From the NCBI RefSeq assembly GCF_900111375.1, contig NZ_FOHB01000003.1, positions 186,001 to 250,000 on the forward strand: DNA of 64,000 nucleotides, written 5' to 3'. This document shows positions 51,811 through 62,878 of the stretch, piece after piece. The first letter of the stretch is position 1, and each line of letters begins with the position of its first letter. Position numbers and translations under genes: made by a program. Origin of the DNA: Pedococcus cremeus (GTDB taxonomy: Bacteria; Actinomycetota; Actinomycetes; Actinomycetales; Dermatophilaceae). The notes below the pieces were generated by a model. It made no database searches. It had not been told where the DNA came from and was given only the letters and a program-made list of their open reading frames with translations.

Positions 51811-51840
51811 CGAATCGATTCGGTCGAATCGATTCGACCG
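51811..51840. promoter_or_regulatory. Tandem LacI-type operators
   Basis: CGAATCGATTCG (51811-51822) and CGGTCGAATCGATTCGACCG (51821-51840, perfect 20-bp palindrome). Both share the core CGAATCGATTCG, with centres 14 bp apart, in the 93-bp gap between the regulator and the MFS gene. Confidence 0.85.
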
Positions 51841-51889
51841 GTGCATCTGCCACCTTGTCCACCCTCGTACGCACAGTGAGTCCCTGCCC

Positions 51890-53137
51890 GTGACCCAGCA
51901 GACAGCCCTCGCCTCCGACCGCACCCGCGTCCGCACCGCCCGCAACGCGGTCTTCGTCGTCTTCGCCCTCGCCGGCGTCGTGTTCTCCTCTTTCGCCTCG
52001 CGCATCGCCGACAGCAAGGCCGAGCTCGGGCTCAGCGCCGGCCAGCTGGGCCTCACGCTCTTCGCGGCGTCCTGCGGGTCGGTGCTGGCCCTGCCCTTCG
52101 CTGGTCGTGTGGCCGACCGGATCGGCGCGGCGCGCACGGTCGTGACCGGCATGGTGGTCGCCGGCATGGGGCTGGTCACGGTCGGCGTGGCCGTCGACGT
52201 GGCGCGGTCGCGCCCGCTGATGGCCGTGGGGCTCTTCTTCCTGGGCATGGCCGTCGGCCTGTGGGACGTCGCCATGAACCTCGAGGGCGCGGCCGTCGAG
52301 CGGCTGCTGGGCCGCACCGTCATGCCGCACTTCCACGCCGCCTTCTCCGGCGGAACGGTAGTGGCCGCGCTCATCGGCTCGCTCATGTCGTGGGCCGGCG
52401 TGTCCCTCGTCCCGCACTTCCTGGGCGCGCTGGTCGTGACCGCGGTGCTCGGCTGGTGGGGCGTCCGCGCGTTCCTGCCGCGGGTCGTCGAGGAGGACCC
52501 CGTGGTGGCAGGGGACGGCGTCCCGGCCGCTGTGCCGGTCAAGCCGCGTTCGGCCTGGCTGGAGCCGCGCACCCTGATGATCGGCATGGTCGTCCTCGCT
52601 GCAGCCTTCACCGAGGGCACGGCCAACGACTGGATCGCCGTGGGCTTCGTCGAGGGCCACGACCTGCCCGCGTGGGCCGGCGTGCTCGCGTTCGCCGTGT
52701 TCCTGAGCTTCATGACGTTGGGACGTGTCCTCGGCACCGGGCTGCTCGACCGCCACGGCCGCGTGCCCGTCCTGCGCGCGACGTTCGCCCTGGCGGCGGT
52801 CGGCTCGTTGATGGTGGTCTTCGGCAACCCCGTGCTCGCCTACCTCGGGACCGCGGTCTGGGGCGTGGGGGCATCCCTCGGCTTCCCCGTCGGCATGAGC
52901 GCCTCGGCCGACGACCCCGCCCGGGCAGGTGCCCGGATGTCCGTCGTGGCCACGATCGGCTACACCGCCTTCATCGCCGGCCCGCCACTGCTCGGCTTCC
53001 TCGGCGACCACTTCACGGTCCTCAAGGCCCTGCTGGTCGTCACGGCCATGGTGTTCCTGGCGATGCTCGTCATCCCCGCCACCCGCGAGCCGGAGCGGAC
53101 CCGCACCGAGCAGGTCGACGCCGTCGCGGCTGAGTAG
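51890..53137 (+). CDS. MFS transporter (FucP/sugar-type-like)
   Basis: 415 aa, about 12 membrane segments. FAGRVADRIGAARTVVTGMV (motif A), WDVAMNLEGAAVE and LGRTVMPHFHAAFSGGTVVAAL (a pattern seen in a family of MFS proteins near LacI regulators), and GTANDWIAVGF. The divergent LacI suggests sugar-like cargo (inference). GTG start at 51890. Confidence 0.87.
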   Translation: MTQQTALASDRTRVRTARNAVFVVFALAGVVFSSFASRIADSKAELGLSAGQLGLTLFAASCGSVLALPFAGRVADRIGAARTVVTGMVVAGMGLVTVGVAVDVARSRPLMAVGLFFLGMAVGLWDVAMNLEGAAVERLLGRTVMPHFHAAFSGGTVVAALIGSLMSWAGVSLVPHFLGALVVTAVLGWWGVRAFLPRVVEEDPVVAGDGVPAAVPVKPRSAWLEPRTLMIGMVVLAAAFTEGTANDWIAVGFVEGHDLPAWAGVLAFAVFLSFMTLGRVLGTGLLDRHGRVPVLRATFALAAVGSLMVVFGNPVLAYLGTAVWGVGASLGFPVGMSASADDPARAGARMSVVATIGYTAFIAGPPLLGFLGDHFTVLKALLVVTAMVFLAMLVIPATREPERTRTEQVDAVAAE

Positions 53138-53209
53138 CCGCACCCATGCGCCGGCCCGCCTGTCGGGCCTAGCCTCGCCTGCGACACACCACGTCACGGG
53201 GGAGGGGCC

Positions 53210-53386
53210 ATGGAGCACGAGCAGCACAGCCTGGAACAACCGAAGCGGCGCGAATGGCGGCCCGCGTCGGTCTGGAAGGTCATCGGGATCACCGTCGCCG
53301 TCCTGGCGGTGGTCGTCGGCCTCGGGTTCGTCGGCTACATCGCCTTGGTCGCGCTCGCGTTCAGCTCCTACGGGAGCAACAAGTGA
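53210..53386 (+). CDS. Small single-span membrane protein
   Basis: 58 aa with GGAGGGG just before the ATG. Polar N-terminus (MEHEQHSLEQPKRREWRPAS), then one hydrophobic span (VIGITVAVLAVVVGLGFVGY) and a short tail. Its stop overlaps the GTG of the UbiA-family gene (GTGA), implying translational coupling. Unrecognised family. Confidence 0.75.
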   Translation: MEHEQHSLEQPKRREWRPASVWKVIGITVAVLAVVVGLGFVGYIALVALAFSSYGSNK

Positions 53387-54408
53387 GCGCGCTGGCCCGC
53401 GTCGTGTGGGGCACGATGCGCGCTCCCGTCGTGCTGCTGCTCGTGCTGTATGCCGCCACTGGCACCGTGGTGGGCGGCAGCACCTCGTCGTGGACCCTGC
53501 TGCGGGTGGTTCTTGTCGTGCTGCCGTTCCTGGCCTACTCGGCCGTCGTCAACGACCTCGCGGACGTGCGGGTCGACCGGGTGAACCTGCCGGCGGACGG
53601 CCAGCGGGTGCTCGCCCGGGGTGCCGCCCACCGTCGCCACCTGTGGGGGGTGGCCACCGTCGCGCTGGCGTCGTCGCTCCTGGCCGCGGCCAGCCTGGGG
53701 CGGGCCGCGCTGGGCGTCGCCCTCGCCGGGCTGGTGGTGAGCACGGCGTACTCGCTCGACCCCGTGCGGCTGGCCCGCCGGGGCGTGCTGGCGCCGCTGG
53801 CCCTGCCGGCCTGCTACGTCGCCACGCCGTACCTCATCGGGGTGCTGGCCGCCCGCGGCCGGGTCGTCGCCGCCGACCTGCCGCTGCTGGTGGCGCTCTA
53901 CTTCGGCTTCGTCGGGCGGATCATCCTCAAGGACTTCCGCGACGTCCGCGGCGACGCCCTCTTCGGCAAGCGCACCTTCCTCGTCAGGCACGGACGCGTG
54001 TGGACCTGCCGGGTCAGCGCGGCCTTCTGGGCGGGTGGTGCGGCGCTGCTGGTGTGGGCAAGGCCGCACGCCACCGTGGCCTGGGTGCTCAGCACGGTGG
54101 CGGGCACGGCGCTCGCGCTCGTGCTGATCCACCAGCTGGCGGTGGCCACCGACCGCCGCGGCGAGGAGTGGCTGGTCTCGGCGCTGGCGATCGTGGGCCG
54201 CGGCCTGCTCGTGGTGCTCCTGGTCGACCTCGGGACTCCTGTGGCTGGTGTGCCGTCGGTCGTCGGCGCCTTGGTGGTGGCCGGGTTCGCCCTCGCCTTC
54301 GGCGGCCAGGCCCTGCAGATGCGTCGTCACGGCCCCACCAGCGGCCGCAGGCCGCGGCAGCAGGTGCCCGCGCAGGGCGCCGACGCGGCATACCGGCTTG
54401 TGCGCTGA
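53383..54408 (+). CDS. UbiA-family prenyltransferase-like membrane protein
   Basis: 341 aa with about 8-9 membrane helices. Two Asp-rich motifs of the UbiA superfamily: NDLADVRVDRVN (about 56-67) and KDFRDVRGD (about 183-191). Such enzymes transfer polyprenyl groups to aromatic or sugar acceptors. GTG start overlaps the small upstream ORF. The acceptor is unknown. Confidence 0.82.
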   Translation: MSALARVVWGTMRAPVVLLLVLYAATGTVVGGSTSSWTLLRVVLVVLPFLAYSAVVNDLADVRVDRVNLPADGQRVLARGAAHRRHLWGVATVALASSLLAAASLGRAALGVALAGLVVSTAYSLDPVRLARRGVLAPLALPACYVATPYLIGVLAARGRVVAADLPLLVALYFGFVGRIILKDFRDVRGDALFGKRTFLVRHGRVWTCRVSAAFWAGGAALLVWARPHATVAWVLSTVAGTALALVLIHQLAVATDRRGEEWLVSALAIVGRGLLVVLLVDLGTPVAGVPSVVGALVVAGFALAFGGQALQMRRHGPTSGRRPRQQVPAQGADAAYRLVR

Positions 54409-54416
54409 CGGCGAAC
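54403..54416. promoter_or_regulatory. ClgR-like operator upstream of clpP1
   Basis: CGCTGACGGCGAAC fits the corynebacterial ClgR core CGCYNANRGCGWWS as I recall it. It overlaps the end of the UbiA gene, about 40 bp upstream of a TAGGGT -10-like hexamer (54456-54461) and about 92 bp before clpP1, the place expected for an activator site. Confidence 0.55.
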
Positions 54417-54507
54417 ATCGACACATCCGGGGAGTTCCGCCGTGGACCCGGGCGTTAGGGTCAGCGTGAGCATTCAGCCAGCAAGCGCAACCAGCCTGAA
54501 CGGAGAC

Positions 54508-55122
54508 ATGGTGAGCAGCACTGAGATCGTGGCCCAGAACGGGCCGCAGGGTGGTCTCGACGACCACATCTACAACCGCCTGCTCAAGGAGCGGATCATC
54601 TTCCTGGGATCCGACGTCCGCGACGAGAACGCGAACGCGATCTGCGCGCAGCTCCTGCTGCTCGCGGCCGAGGACCCGAACAAGGACATCTGGCTCTACA
54701 TCAACTCCCCGGGCGGCTCCGTCACCGCCGGCATGGCGATCTACGACACCATGAAGTGGGTCCCCAACGACGTCGCCACCGTCGCGATGGGCCTGGCCGC
54801 CTCGATGGGCCAGTTCCTCCTCAGCGCCGGCACCAAGGGCAAGCGGTACGCGACCCCCCACGCCCGCGTGATGATGCACCAGCCGTCGGGCGGCATCGGC
54901 GGCACGGCGACCGACATCAAGATCCAGGCCGAGCAGATGCTGTACATCAAGAACCAGATGGCAGAGCTGATCGCCGAGCACACCGGCCAGACCCTCGAGC
55001 AGATCACCAAGGACTCCGACCGCGACCGCTGGTTCAGCGCGCAGGAGGCCAAGGAGTACGGCTTCGTCGACCACGTGTTCAGCGACGCCACGCAGACGCC
55101 GGGCGCCGGCGGGACCAAGTGA
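54508..55122 (+). CDS. clpP1: ATP-dependent Clp protease subunit ClpP1
   Basis: 204 aa ClpP. Catalytic Ser in [11 protein letters not shown], His in MHQPSGG, and [17 protein letters not shown]. Forms the mixed ClpP1P2 tetradecamer that degrades unfolded proteins with ClpX/ClpC. ATG 54508 (a GTG follows immediately); longer starts add non-family sequence. 29 nt before clpP2. Confidence 0.95.
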   Translation: MVSSTEIVAQNGPQGGLDDHIYNRLLKERIIFLGSDVRDENANAICAQLLLLAAEDPNKDIWLYINSPGGSVTAGMAIYDTMKWVPNDVATVAMGLAASMGQFLLSAGTKGKRYATPHARVMMHQPSGGIGGTATDIKIQAEQMLYIKNQMAELIAEHTGQTLEQITKDSDRDRWFSAQEAKEYGFVDHVFSDATQTPGAGGTK

Positions 55123-55151
55123 CCGACCGGCAGAGAAGGAACGCAGACCCC

Positions 55152-55832
55152 ATGACGCAGAACCACCACGGCGGCCTCCACCTCCCGCAGATGGGCGGCG
55201 GGATGCAGGTCCCCGGCCCGAGCAGCCGCTACATCCTGCCCCAGTTCGAGGAGCGCACCTCCTACGGGATGAAGCGCCTCGACCCCTACACCAAGCTGTT
55301 CGAGGACCGCATCATCTTCCTCGGTGTGCAGGTCGACGACGCCTCGGCCGACGACATCATCGCCCAGCTCATCGTGCTCGAGTCGCAGGACCCGGACCGT
55401 GACGTGCTGATGTACATCAACAGCCCGGGCGGCTCGTTCACCGCGATGACGGCCATCTACGACACCATGCAGTACATCCGCCCCGACGTGCAGACCTTCG
55501 TGGTCGGCCAGGCGGCCTCGGCCGCGGCGGTGCTGCTCGGCGCAGGTGCCCCCGGCAAGCGGTTCGCCCTGCCGAACGCCCGCATCCTCATCCACCAGCC
55601 GGCCCTCGCCGGTGGTGACTACGGCCAGGCCTCGGACATCGAGATCCAGGCCAACGAGGTGCTGCGCATGCGCACCTGGCTCGAGGAGACCCTGGCCCAC
55701 CACACCGGCCGCACGCCGGAGCAGGTCAACGAGGACATCGAGCGCGACAAGATCCTCGGCGCCTCCGAGGCCAAGGACTACGGCCTCATCGACGAGGTGC
55801 TCGCCTCGCGCAAGGCCTCCCTCGAGGTCTGA
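55152..55832 (+). CDS. clpP2: ATP-dependent Clp protease subunit ClpP2
   Basis: 226 aa with the long ClpP2-type N-terminus ([19 protein letters not shown]), [19 protein letters not shown], the catalytic Ser of [11 protein letters not shown], and IHQPALAG. Follows clpP1 by 29 nt in one operon; AAGGA ribosome site. Confidence 0.96.
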   Translation: MTQNHHGGLHLPQMGGGMQVPGPSSRYILPQFEERTSYGMKRLDPYTKLFEDRIIFLGVQVDDASADDIIAQLIVLESQDPDRDVLMYINSPGGSFTAMTAIYDTMQYIRPDVQTFVVGQAASAAAVLLGAGAPGKRFALPNARILIHQPALAGGDYGQASDIEIQANEVLRMRTWLEETLAHHTGRTPEQVNEDIERDKILGASEAKDYGLIDEVLASRKASLEV

Positions 55833-55852
55833 CGCCAACAGACAGGCACACC

Positions 55853-55889
55853 GGTATGCCGCCCGCTCACCTCGAGCGGGCGGCATACC
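55853..55889 (+). terminator. Terminator of clpP1-clpP2
   Basis: Perfect 16-bp stem GGTATGCCGCCCGCTC / GAGCGGGCGGCATACC, loop ACCTC, followed by TGTTTCTC. Contains the octamer on both arms. The element at 56546-56582 is nearly its exact reverse complement. Confidence 0.9.
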
Positions 55890-55947
55890 TGTTTCTCTGG
55901 GGGTTGCACCCGCGGAACCGCAGCCGGGTACGGCGCGTCCGAGGGGC

Positions 55948-56532
55948 ATGAGACGTCTCCTGGCTGTGGTGCCGCTGCTCCTCGCCCTGGTTCTCGTCGC
56001 TCCAGCTGCGCCGGCACAGGCCTGCTCGTGCGCGCGGCTGGGCACCGCCCAGAAGGTCGCTGGCGCCGACGTCATCGTGCGCGGCACCATCACGGACTCC
56101 GTGGACCCCGGTGGGTGGAACAGTGGCCGCCTGTTGACCTACGACGTCGCGGTCGCGCAGGTCTACAAGGGCACCGCCACCGCGACGGCGTCCGTGCGTT
56201 CCCCGGCCGACGGCGGGTCCTGCGGGATCGAGGTGCGGCAGGGGACCGAGTACCTGCTCTTCGCGAGGCGCGTGGGCAGCGAGCTGCGGGCCGAGCTGTG
56301 TGGCGGCACGGCGCCTGCCTCCAGCACGCTCGTCGCCGACGTCGAGCGCATCACCGGCCCCGGCACCCCGCAGCGTGTGAACGCCAGCCCGACCCCCGCT
56401 TCCTCCGCCTCCGAGCGCTCCAGCGCAACCCTGGCCGTGGACCTCGGCCTGGGGGGTGCCCTCCTGGCAACCGCGGGCGGCGTGCTCTGGTGGCGGCGAC
56501 GCCGGGTCGCGGCAGCGGCGCGCCAGGCCTGA
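55948..56532 (+). CDS. Secreted NTR/TIMP-like protein
   Basis: 194 aa. Signal peptide cleaved before a Cys-rich mature N-terminus (AQACSCARLG), then an NTR (netrin/TIMP-like) beta-barrel with Cys pairs (GSCGIEV, LCGGTAP), a Ser/Pro linker and one C-terminal membrane span (VDLGLGGALLATAGGVLWW). Surface-anchored; NTR proteins bind other proteins, in animals metalloproteases. The binding partner here is unknown. ATG 55948 precedes the signal peptide. Confidence 0.8.
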   Translation: MRRLLAVVPLLLALVLVAPAAPAQACSCARLGTAQKVAGADVIVRGTITDSVDPGGWNSGRLLTYDVAVAQVYKGTATATASVRSPADGGSCGIEVRQGTEYLLFARRVGSELRAELCGGTAPASSTLVADVERITGPGTPQRVNASPTPASSASERSSATLAVDLGLGGALLATAGGVLWWRRRRVAAAARQA

Positions 56533-56545
56533 CGCCCACCGCACT

Positions 56546-56582
56546 GGTGTGCCGCCCGCTCGAGGTGAGCGGGCGGCATACC
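56546..56582. terminator. Terminator between NTR-like and TerC genes
   Basis: 16-bp stem (one G-T) GGTGTGCCGCCCGCTC / GAGCGGGCGGCATACC with loop GAGGT. Serves the convergent NTR-like (plus) and TerC (minus) genes. It is the reverse complement, base for base but one, of the 55853 terminator. Confidence 0.88.
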
Positions 56583-56594
56583 TGTGTCGTGTGG

Positions 56595-57704
56595 TCAGGC
56601 GCGGCGCGCCGGCTCGGGCTCGGGGTCCGGGTCGTCGGCCTCGGCGGTGGGGGCCCCGGCAGCCTCGAGCTCGGCGCGCCTGCTGGCCCGCAGGCTGGTG
56701 ACGGTGACGACGGCCAGGATGCCGACGATCACGCCGAGCGAGGCCAGCGTCGGCACCTCGGGGGTGGCCGGCCAGATGCCGTGGGCCCAGTGCAGCACGA
56801 GCTTCACGCCGATGAAGCCCAGGATCGCGGCCAGGCCGTAGCCGAGGTGGACCAGCTTGGACAGGGCGCCCTCGAGCACGAAGTACAGGGCGCGCAGGCC
56901 CAGCAGGGCGAAGGCGTTGGTGGCGAACACGAGGTAGGGGTCGCCGGTGATGCCGTAGACGGCCGGCACCGAGTCGACGGCGAAGACGATGTCGGTGGCG
57001 AGGATGGCGACGGTGACCAGCGCGAGCGGGGTGAGGGCGCGGCGGCCGGCCACGCGGACCGTCATGCGGGTGCCGTGGTACTCGTCCCTGACCGGCATGA
57101 TCCGGCGGAGCAGCCGGACGCTGCGCATCGAGGCGATGTCGATCTCGTGCTCGTTGCCCTGCACGGAGTCGCGGAGCAGCTTGATGCCGGTGGCGAGCAG
57201 CACGACGCCGAAGAAGAGGAAGGTCCAGTCGAAGCGGGCCAGCATCTGCGCGCCGAGGGCGATGAACACACCACGCAGGAGCAGGGCGCCGACGACGCCG
57301 ATGAGCAGCACCCGCTGCTGCAGCTCCTTCGGCACGGCGAAGGCCGCCAGCAGCAGCATGAAGACGAACAGGTTGTCGACCGAGAGCGACTTCTCCACCA
57401 GGTAGCCGGTGTAGTACTCGACGCCGATCGCGCTGCCGTTCCGGCTCCAGATCCACGCGCCGAAGGCCACCGGCAGGGCGATGTAGAAGGCCGACCAGCC
57501 CAGGGCCTCGCGCATCGAGACCTCGTGGGGCTTGCGGGTCAGCAGGAAGTCGAGCAGCACGAGCAGCAGCACGGCGCCGATGCTCACGGCCCAGAGCAGG
57601 GGAGTGCCGATCGAGGTGACCGAGGCGGCCGGCTCGGCGGCTGCGAGCACGGTGGGCTGTACGGAGGCAGGCAGGAGGGTGGATGACAGGGCGGTGAAGG
57701 ACAT
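56595..57704 (-). CDS. TerC/Alx-family integral membrane protein (Mn exporter type)
   Basis: 369 aa with about 9 membrane segments. Conserved EKSLSVDNLFVFMLLL, DIVFAVDSVPAVYGITGDPYLVFATNAFALLGLRALYF (family signature acidic residues). TerC/Alx proteins handle Mn2+ export. The ATG at 57704 is chosen because the upstream sequence is a yybP-ykoY riboswitch, not coding, so the longer open frame to 57746 is an artefact. Confidence 0.9.
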   Translation of the reverse strand: MSFTALSSTLLPASVQPTVLAAAEPAASVTSIGTPLLWAVSIGAVLLLVLLDFLLTRKPHEVSMREALGWSAFYIALPVAFGAWIWSRNGSAIGVEYYTGYLVEKSLSVDNLFVFMLLLAAFAVPKELQQRVLLIGVVGALLLRGVFIALGAQMLARFDWTFLFFGVVLLATGIKLLRDSVQGNEHEIDIASMRSVRLLRRIMPVRDEYHGTRMTVRVAGRRALTPLALVTVAILATDIVFAVDSVPAVYGITGDPYLVFATNAFALLGLRALYFVLEGALSKLVHLGYGLAAILGFIGVKLVLHWAHGIWPATPEVPTLASLGVIVGILAVVTVTSLRASRRAELEAAGAPTAEADDPDPEPEPARRA

Positions 57705-57715
57705 GGAGGTCTCAG

Positions 57716-57845
57716 ATCCGTGGTCGGTCTCTGAGGTCTCCTTCACCGCGGCCGGCCGGCTGCCGGAAGCGGCGCCGCACCGGGAGCGACGTTGGACGCT
57801 CGTACTGACCGGTGCGGCTCGTTGGGAAGTACTCCCCTCGGTTGA
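57716..57845 (-). ncRNA. yybP-ykoY Mn2+ riboswitch
   Basis: On the minus strand, the leader of the TerC gene begins GGGGAGTAC (5' hallmark), has a P2-like stem GCCGCACC (57811-57818) / GGTGCGGC (57774-57781) capped by GTCAGTACGAGCG..CGCTC, and ends GGTGAAGGAGACCTCAGAGACC (3' hallmark). This matches the yybP-ykoY consensus as I know it. These RNAs sense Mn2+ and turn on exporters. A -10-like TAGACT (57847-57852) lies just upstream. Confidence 0.85.
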
Positions 57846-57885
57846 AAAGTCTACGAGAACCGGGCGCCCTGCGCCAGTGGGGCCC

Positions 57886-57906
57886 TTGTCCGCTGTCAGC
57901 GGACAA
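57886..57906. promoter_or_regulatory. Palindrome between terC leader and clpX
   Basis: TTGTCCGCT (57886-57894) and AGCGGACAA (57898-57906), 9-bp arms with a GTC spacer. Its core CGC-N5-GCG resembles the ClgR site at 54403. It is about 112 bp upstream of clpX and near -50 of the TerC leader. Confidence 0.5.
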
Positions 57907-58018
57907 ACGCGACTCGAGGGCGACTCGGGGCGTTCAATGGACCCTGGTGGCCGGGAGGACGGGTAGCGTCTGCCCGACGTCGTAGCAGTTGCACCCCATC
58001 ACACAGGAGGACCGTCGC

Positions 58019-59302
<1,284 letters not shown>

Positions 59303-59331
59303 CCCGACCCCCACCGGCACGACGCACCGGT

Positions 59332-59364
59332 ATGCCGCGCGGCTGGCTCCCAGCCGCGCGGCAT
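59332..59364 (+). terminator. Terminator of clpX
   Basis: Perfect 15-bp stem ATGCCGCGCGGCTGG / CCAGCCGCGCGGCAT with a 3-nt loop CTC; again has the GTATGCCG element (59330) at its base. Confidence 0.85.
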
Positions 59365-59395
59365 CGTCGTCTCTGCGCCCTTGGGTGGCGGCGGG

Positions 59396-59917
59396 TCAGC
59401 GGCGGGTCAGCGGTGACTGCCGTGCGACGAGGTAGAGCGCCCCGCCCAGCAGCGTGAGCCCGGCGAGGGCGACGTAGGTCATCGACGCCTCACCCTGCAG
59501 GCTCTGGTCGCGCGTCACGGCGGCAACGGCCCAGACGGGCACGGTCGCCAGCGCCACCACCCCGGCACGCCGTCCCCAGCGCCGCAGCGCGGCCCGTGGC
59601 ACCGGCGCGACCGAGGGCCAGGTGACGGCAGCCGAGGCGCTCAGGTGCAGCAACAGCACGAGCCACGAGCCGAGCAGCAGCCACGTCCAGCCGACCCAAC
59701 CCTGCGGGACGGGCGCGGACGTGACCCAGTGGATGGCGTGACCGACGAGCAGCAGGGTCACCAGGACGGACTCGGGGCGGGTCACCACCCAGGCGGTGAG
59801 CAGCACGAGCGGCACGGCCAGCAGGAGGGTCCCGCCGCCGGCCGCGTAGACGAGGCCGACCAGCCCGAGCGACGACAGCACCAGCAGGGCCCGCAGAACG
59901 AGGTGTGAGCGCGACAT
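59396..59917 (-). CDS. Membrane protein, end of the moxR operon
   Basis: 173 aa with about 5 hydrophobic segments (LVYAAGGGTLLLAVPLVLL, VLVTLLLVGHAIHWV, WTWLLLGSWLVLLLHL, AGVVALATVPVWAVAAV, VALAGLTLLGGALYLVA). Its ATG overlaps the DUF58 stop (TGATG). No named family recognised. Confidence 0.75.
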   Translation of the reverse strand: MSRSHLVLRALLVLSSLGLVGLVYAAGGGTLLLAVPLVLLTAWVVTRPESVLVTLLLVGHAIHWVTSAPVPQGWVGWTWLLLGSWLVLLLHLSASAAVTWPSVAPVPRAALRRWGRRAGVVALATVPVWAVAAVTRDQSLQGEASMTYVALAGLTLLGGALYLVARQSPLTRR

Positions 59918-61301
59918 CAGCGGCTCACCACCCGAGGGGCGCGCGAGCGGCGGCCGAGGTCGCGCAGCACGATGTCGAGGGTGCCGGGGCCCGACCAGGG
60001 CACGATCGGCACGCCGGCCTCACGGGCGCGGCGCATCTCGTGCTCGCGCTCGAGCAGGCGCATCCGCCAGGCGAGCAGGGACGCCTGCGGGTGCTTGTCG
60101 GCCTCGGGCATCACGGTGTCGAGCAGGTGCGCGTCGAGGTCGGGGGAGGCGAGCTCCGACGGGAGGGTGTCGATGACGATGACCGGTATGCCGCGGCGCG
60201 ACAACGCCAGGGCGTGGCCCAGCACCTCGCTGGAGATGGCCGGGGTCAGCACGACGACGAGGGCGCCGGTGCCGACCCGGTGCCGCAGCTGGCCGCGCAG
60301 CCGCTTCTCGTCGGCGACGGTGCCCTTGGACGCGGTGGTGCGGGCCAGGGTGTCGAGGACGCGACGCAGGTGGTTCTTGCCGGCGGCGGAGTCCAGCGCG
60401 GGGACGCCGCGGGCGCCGAGCACCCGGAGCCCGACGCGGTCGCCGGTGCGCAGGTAGTGCTCGGCGATGGCTCCGGCGGCCCGCACGGCGTTGTCGAGGC
60501 TGCTGCTGCGGCCACCGGCACCCTCGCTCGTGCCGATGTCGTGCATCGCGTCGACGAGCAGCACGACCTCGGAGTCCTGGTCGGCGTAGGTGGAGGTGAC
60601 GTGCAGCTGACCCGTGCGGATGCTCACCGGCCAGTGGACCCGGCGCAGCCGGTCGCCGAAGCGGAACTGCCGGATGTCGGCGAACTCGCCTCCGTCGCCG
60701 GCGTGGTGCGAGCGGTTCTGCCCGACGAGCCCGTCGGGGCGGGGCACCGGCACACGGGCGCTGAACGTGTCGGGCAGCGGCACGGTGGTGACCGGCCGGG
60801 AGTCCACGACATCCGGCGCCCACCGGTAGCCGCCGAAGGCACCGGAGACGCTGAGCACAGCGGGTCCGAGCTGGCGTCGGCCCCAGCGGTTGGAGCGGCA
60901 GGCCACGGCGGCCGTGACGGGGCCGACGCCGTCGCTCGCCGCCGACACGGCGCGGGCGGCCGGTTCGAAGTCGGTGTGCGGCGTGCCCATGAGGGCCAGC
61001 CCGACGTCCTCCACCCCGGGACCGGGCTGCACCTGGGCGACCCACCGGGTGCCCTGGCCCTCGCGGAGGGTCAGGTGGCGCGGACCGGCGGCCACCACGG
61101 GGTCGCGGTCGGGCCGGGTGACGAACGACCACAGTGAGACCAGGAAGAGCGGCGTGCCGAGGACGAGCAGCTCGGGCCGCCGGACCAGCACCCCGAAGAC
61201 GACCATGGCGAACCCGGCCACCGTGGCGCGGGTGTGCGCCGGCGTCGGCTGCCAGGACGCGCGGACCGGCGCCAGTTCCTCAGCCGGCTGGGCGGGTGCC
61301 G

Positions 61302-61305
<4 letters not shown>
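59917..61305 (-). CDS. DUF58 domain protein
   Basis: 462 aa. N-terminal membrane segments (AGFAMVVFGVLV, LVLGTPLFLVSLWSFV), a beta-rich middle, then DUF58 with FADIRQFRFGDRLRRVHWPVS and the VWA-like DSEVVLLVDAMHD. DUF58 proteins partner MoxR ATPases. The GTG overlaps the moxR stop (GTGA). Confidence 0.88.
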
Positions 61306-62344
<1,039 letters not shown>

Positions 62345-62348
<4 letters not shown>

Positions 62349-62878
62349 GAGAGCTCCTCGAGTTTCTGGACGTGGCGGTGCAGGTCGTCGGTGGTCAGGC
62401 GGCCCCTGGGGGGCCCGGCAAGGTATGCCGTGAGGTCGGGTCCGAGCAGGGCTCGCCCCTCGGGGTCGTCGGGCTCGAGCCCGTGCCGGTCGCGCAGGCG
62501 GTCGGCCGTGAGCTCGGTCAGGAGAGCGTGGAGCCGCTGCTGCCCCTCGGGGCTGCCCTTTGCGGCCAGCTCGACCTGATGGCGCAGGGTCGCCACCCGC
62601 GAGTCGCTGCCGCGCTCGGCGTCGACATCCAGCAGCTTGGTCTCCCAGTGGTGCGGCTTCTGCGACTGCACCAGGCGCTGGGTGAGCACCGCGACGGCCC
62701 CCACCGTGGCGAGGGTCGCCAGGAGCAGGCCGGGGCTGGTCAGCCAGGAGACGCCGACGGTGGCGACACCGAGCACGACGGCGACGACGGCGGCGAGGAG
62801 CAGCGGGTTGACCGGCTGGGGCTCCCGCGCGGCGCGGTGGAGGGCTGCGGGGTTCGGTGCGGAGCTGCGGGGGCTCAT
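62345..62878 (-). CDS. Membrane protein of the moxR operon
   Basis: 177 aa. Two membrane segments (LLLAAVVAVVLGVATVGVSWL, LLATLATVGAVAVLTQ) followed by a helical cytosolic part (HHWETKLLDVDAERGSDSRV...). Stop overlaps moxR by GTGA; start overlaps the DUF4129 stop by ATGA. Family not recognised. Confidence 0.78.

Noticed and set aside
57705-57746. N-terminal extension of the TerC protein
   Set aside because: The DNA is the 3' part of the yybP-ykoY riboswitch.
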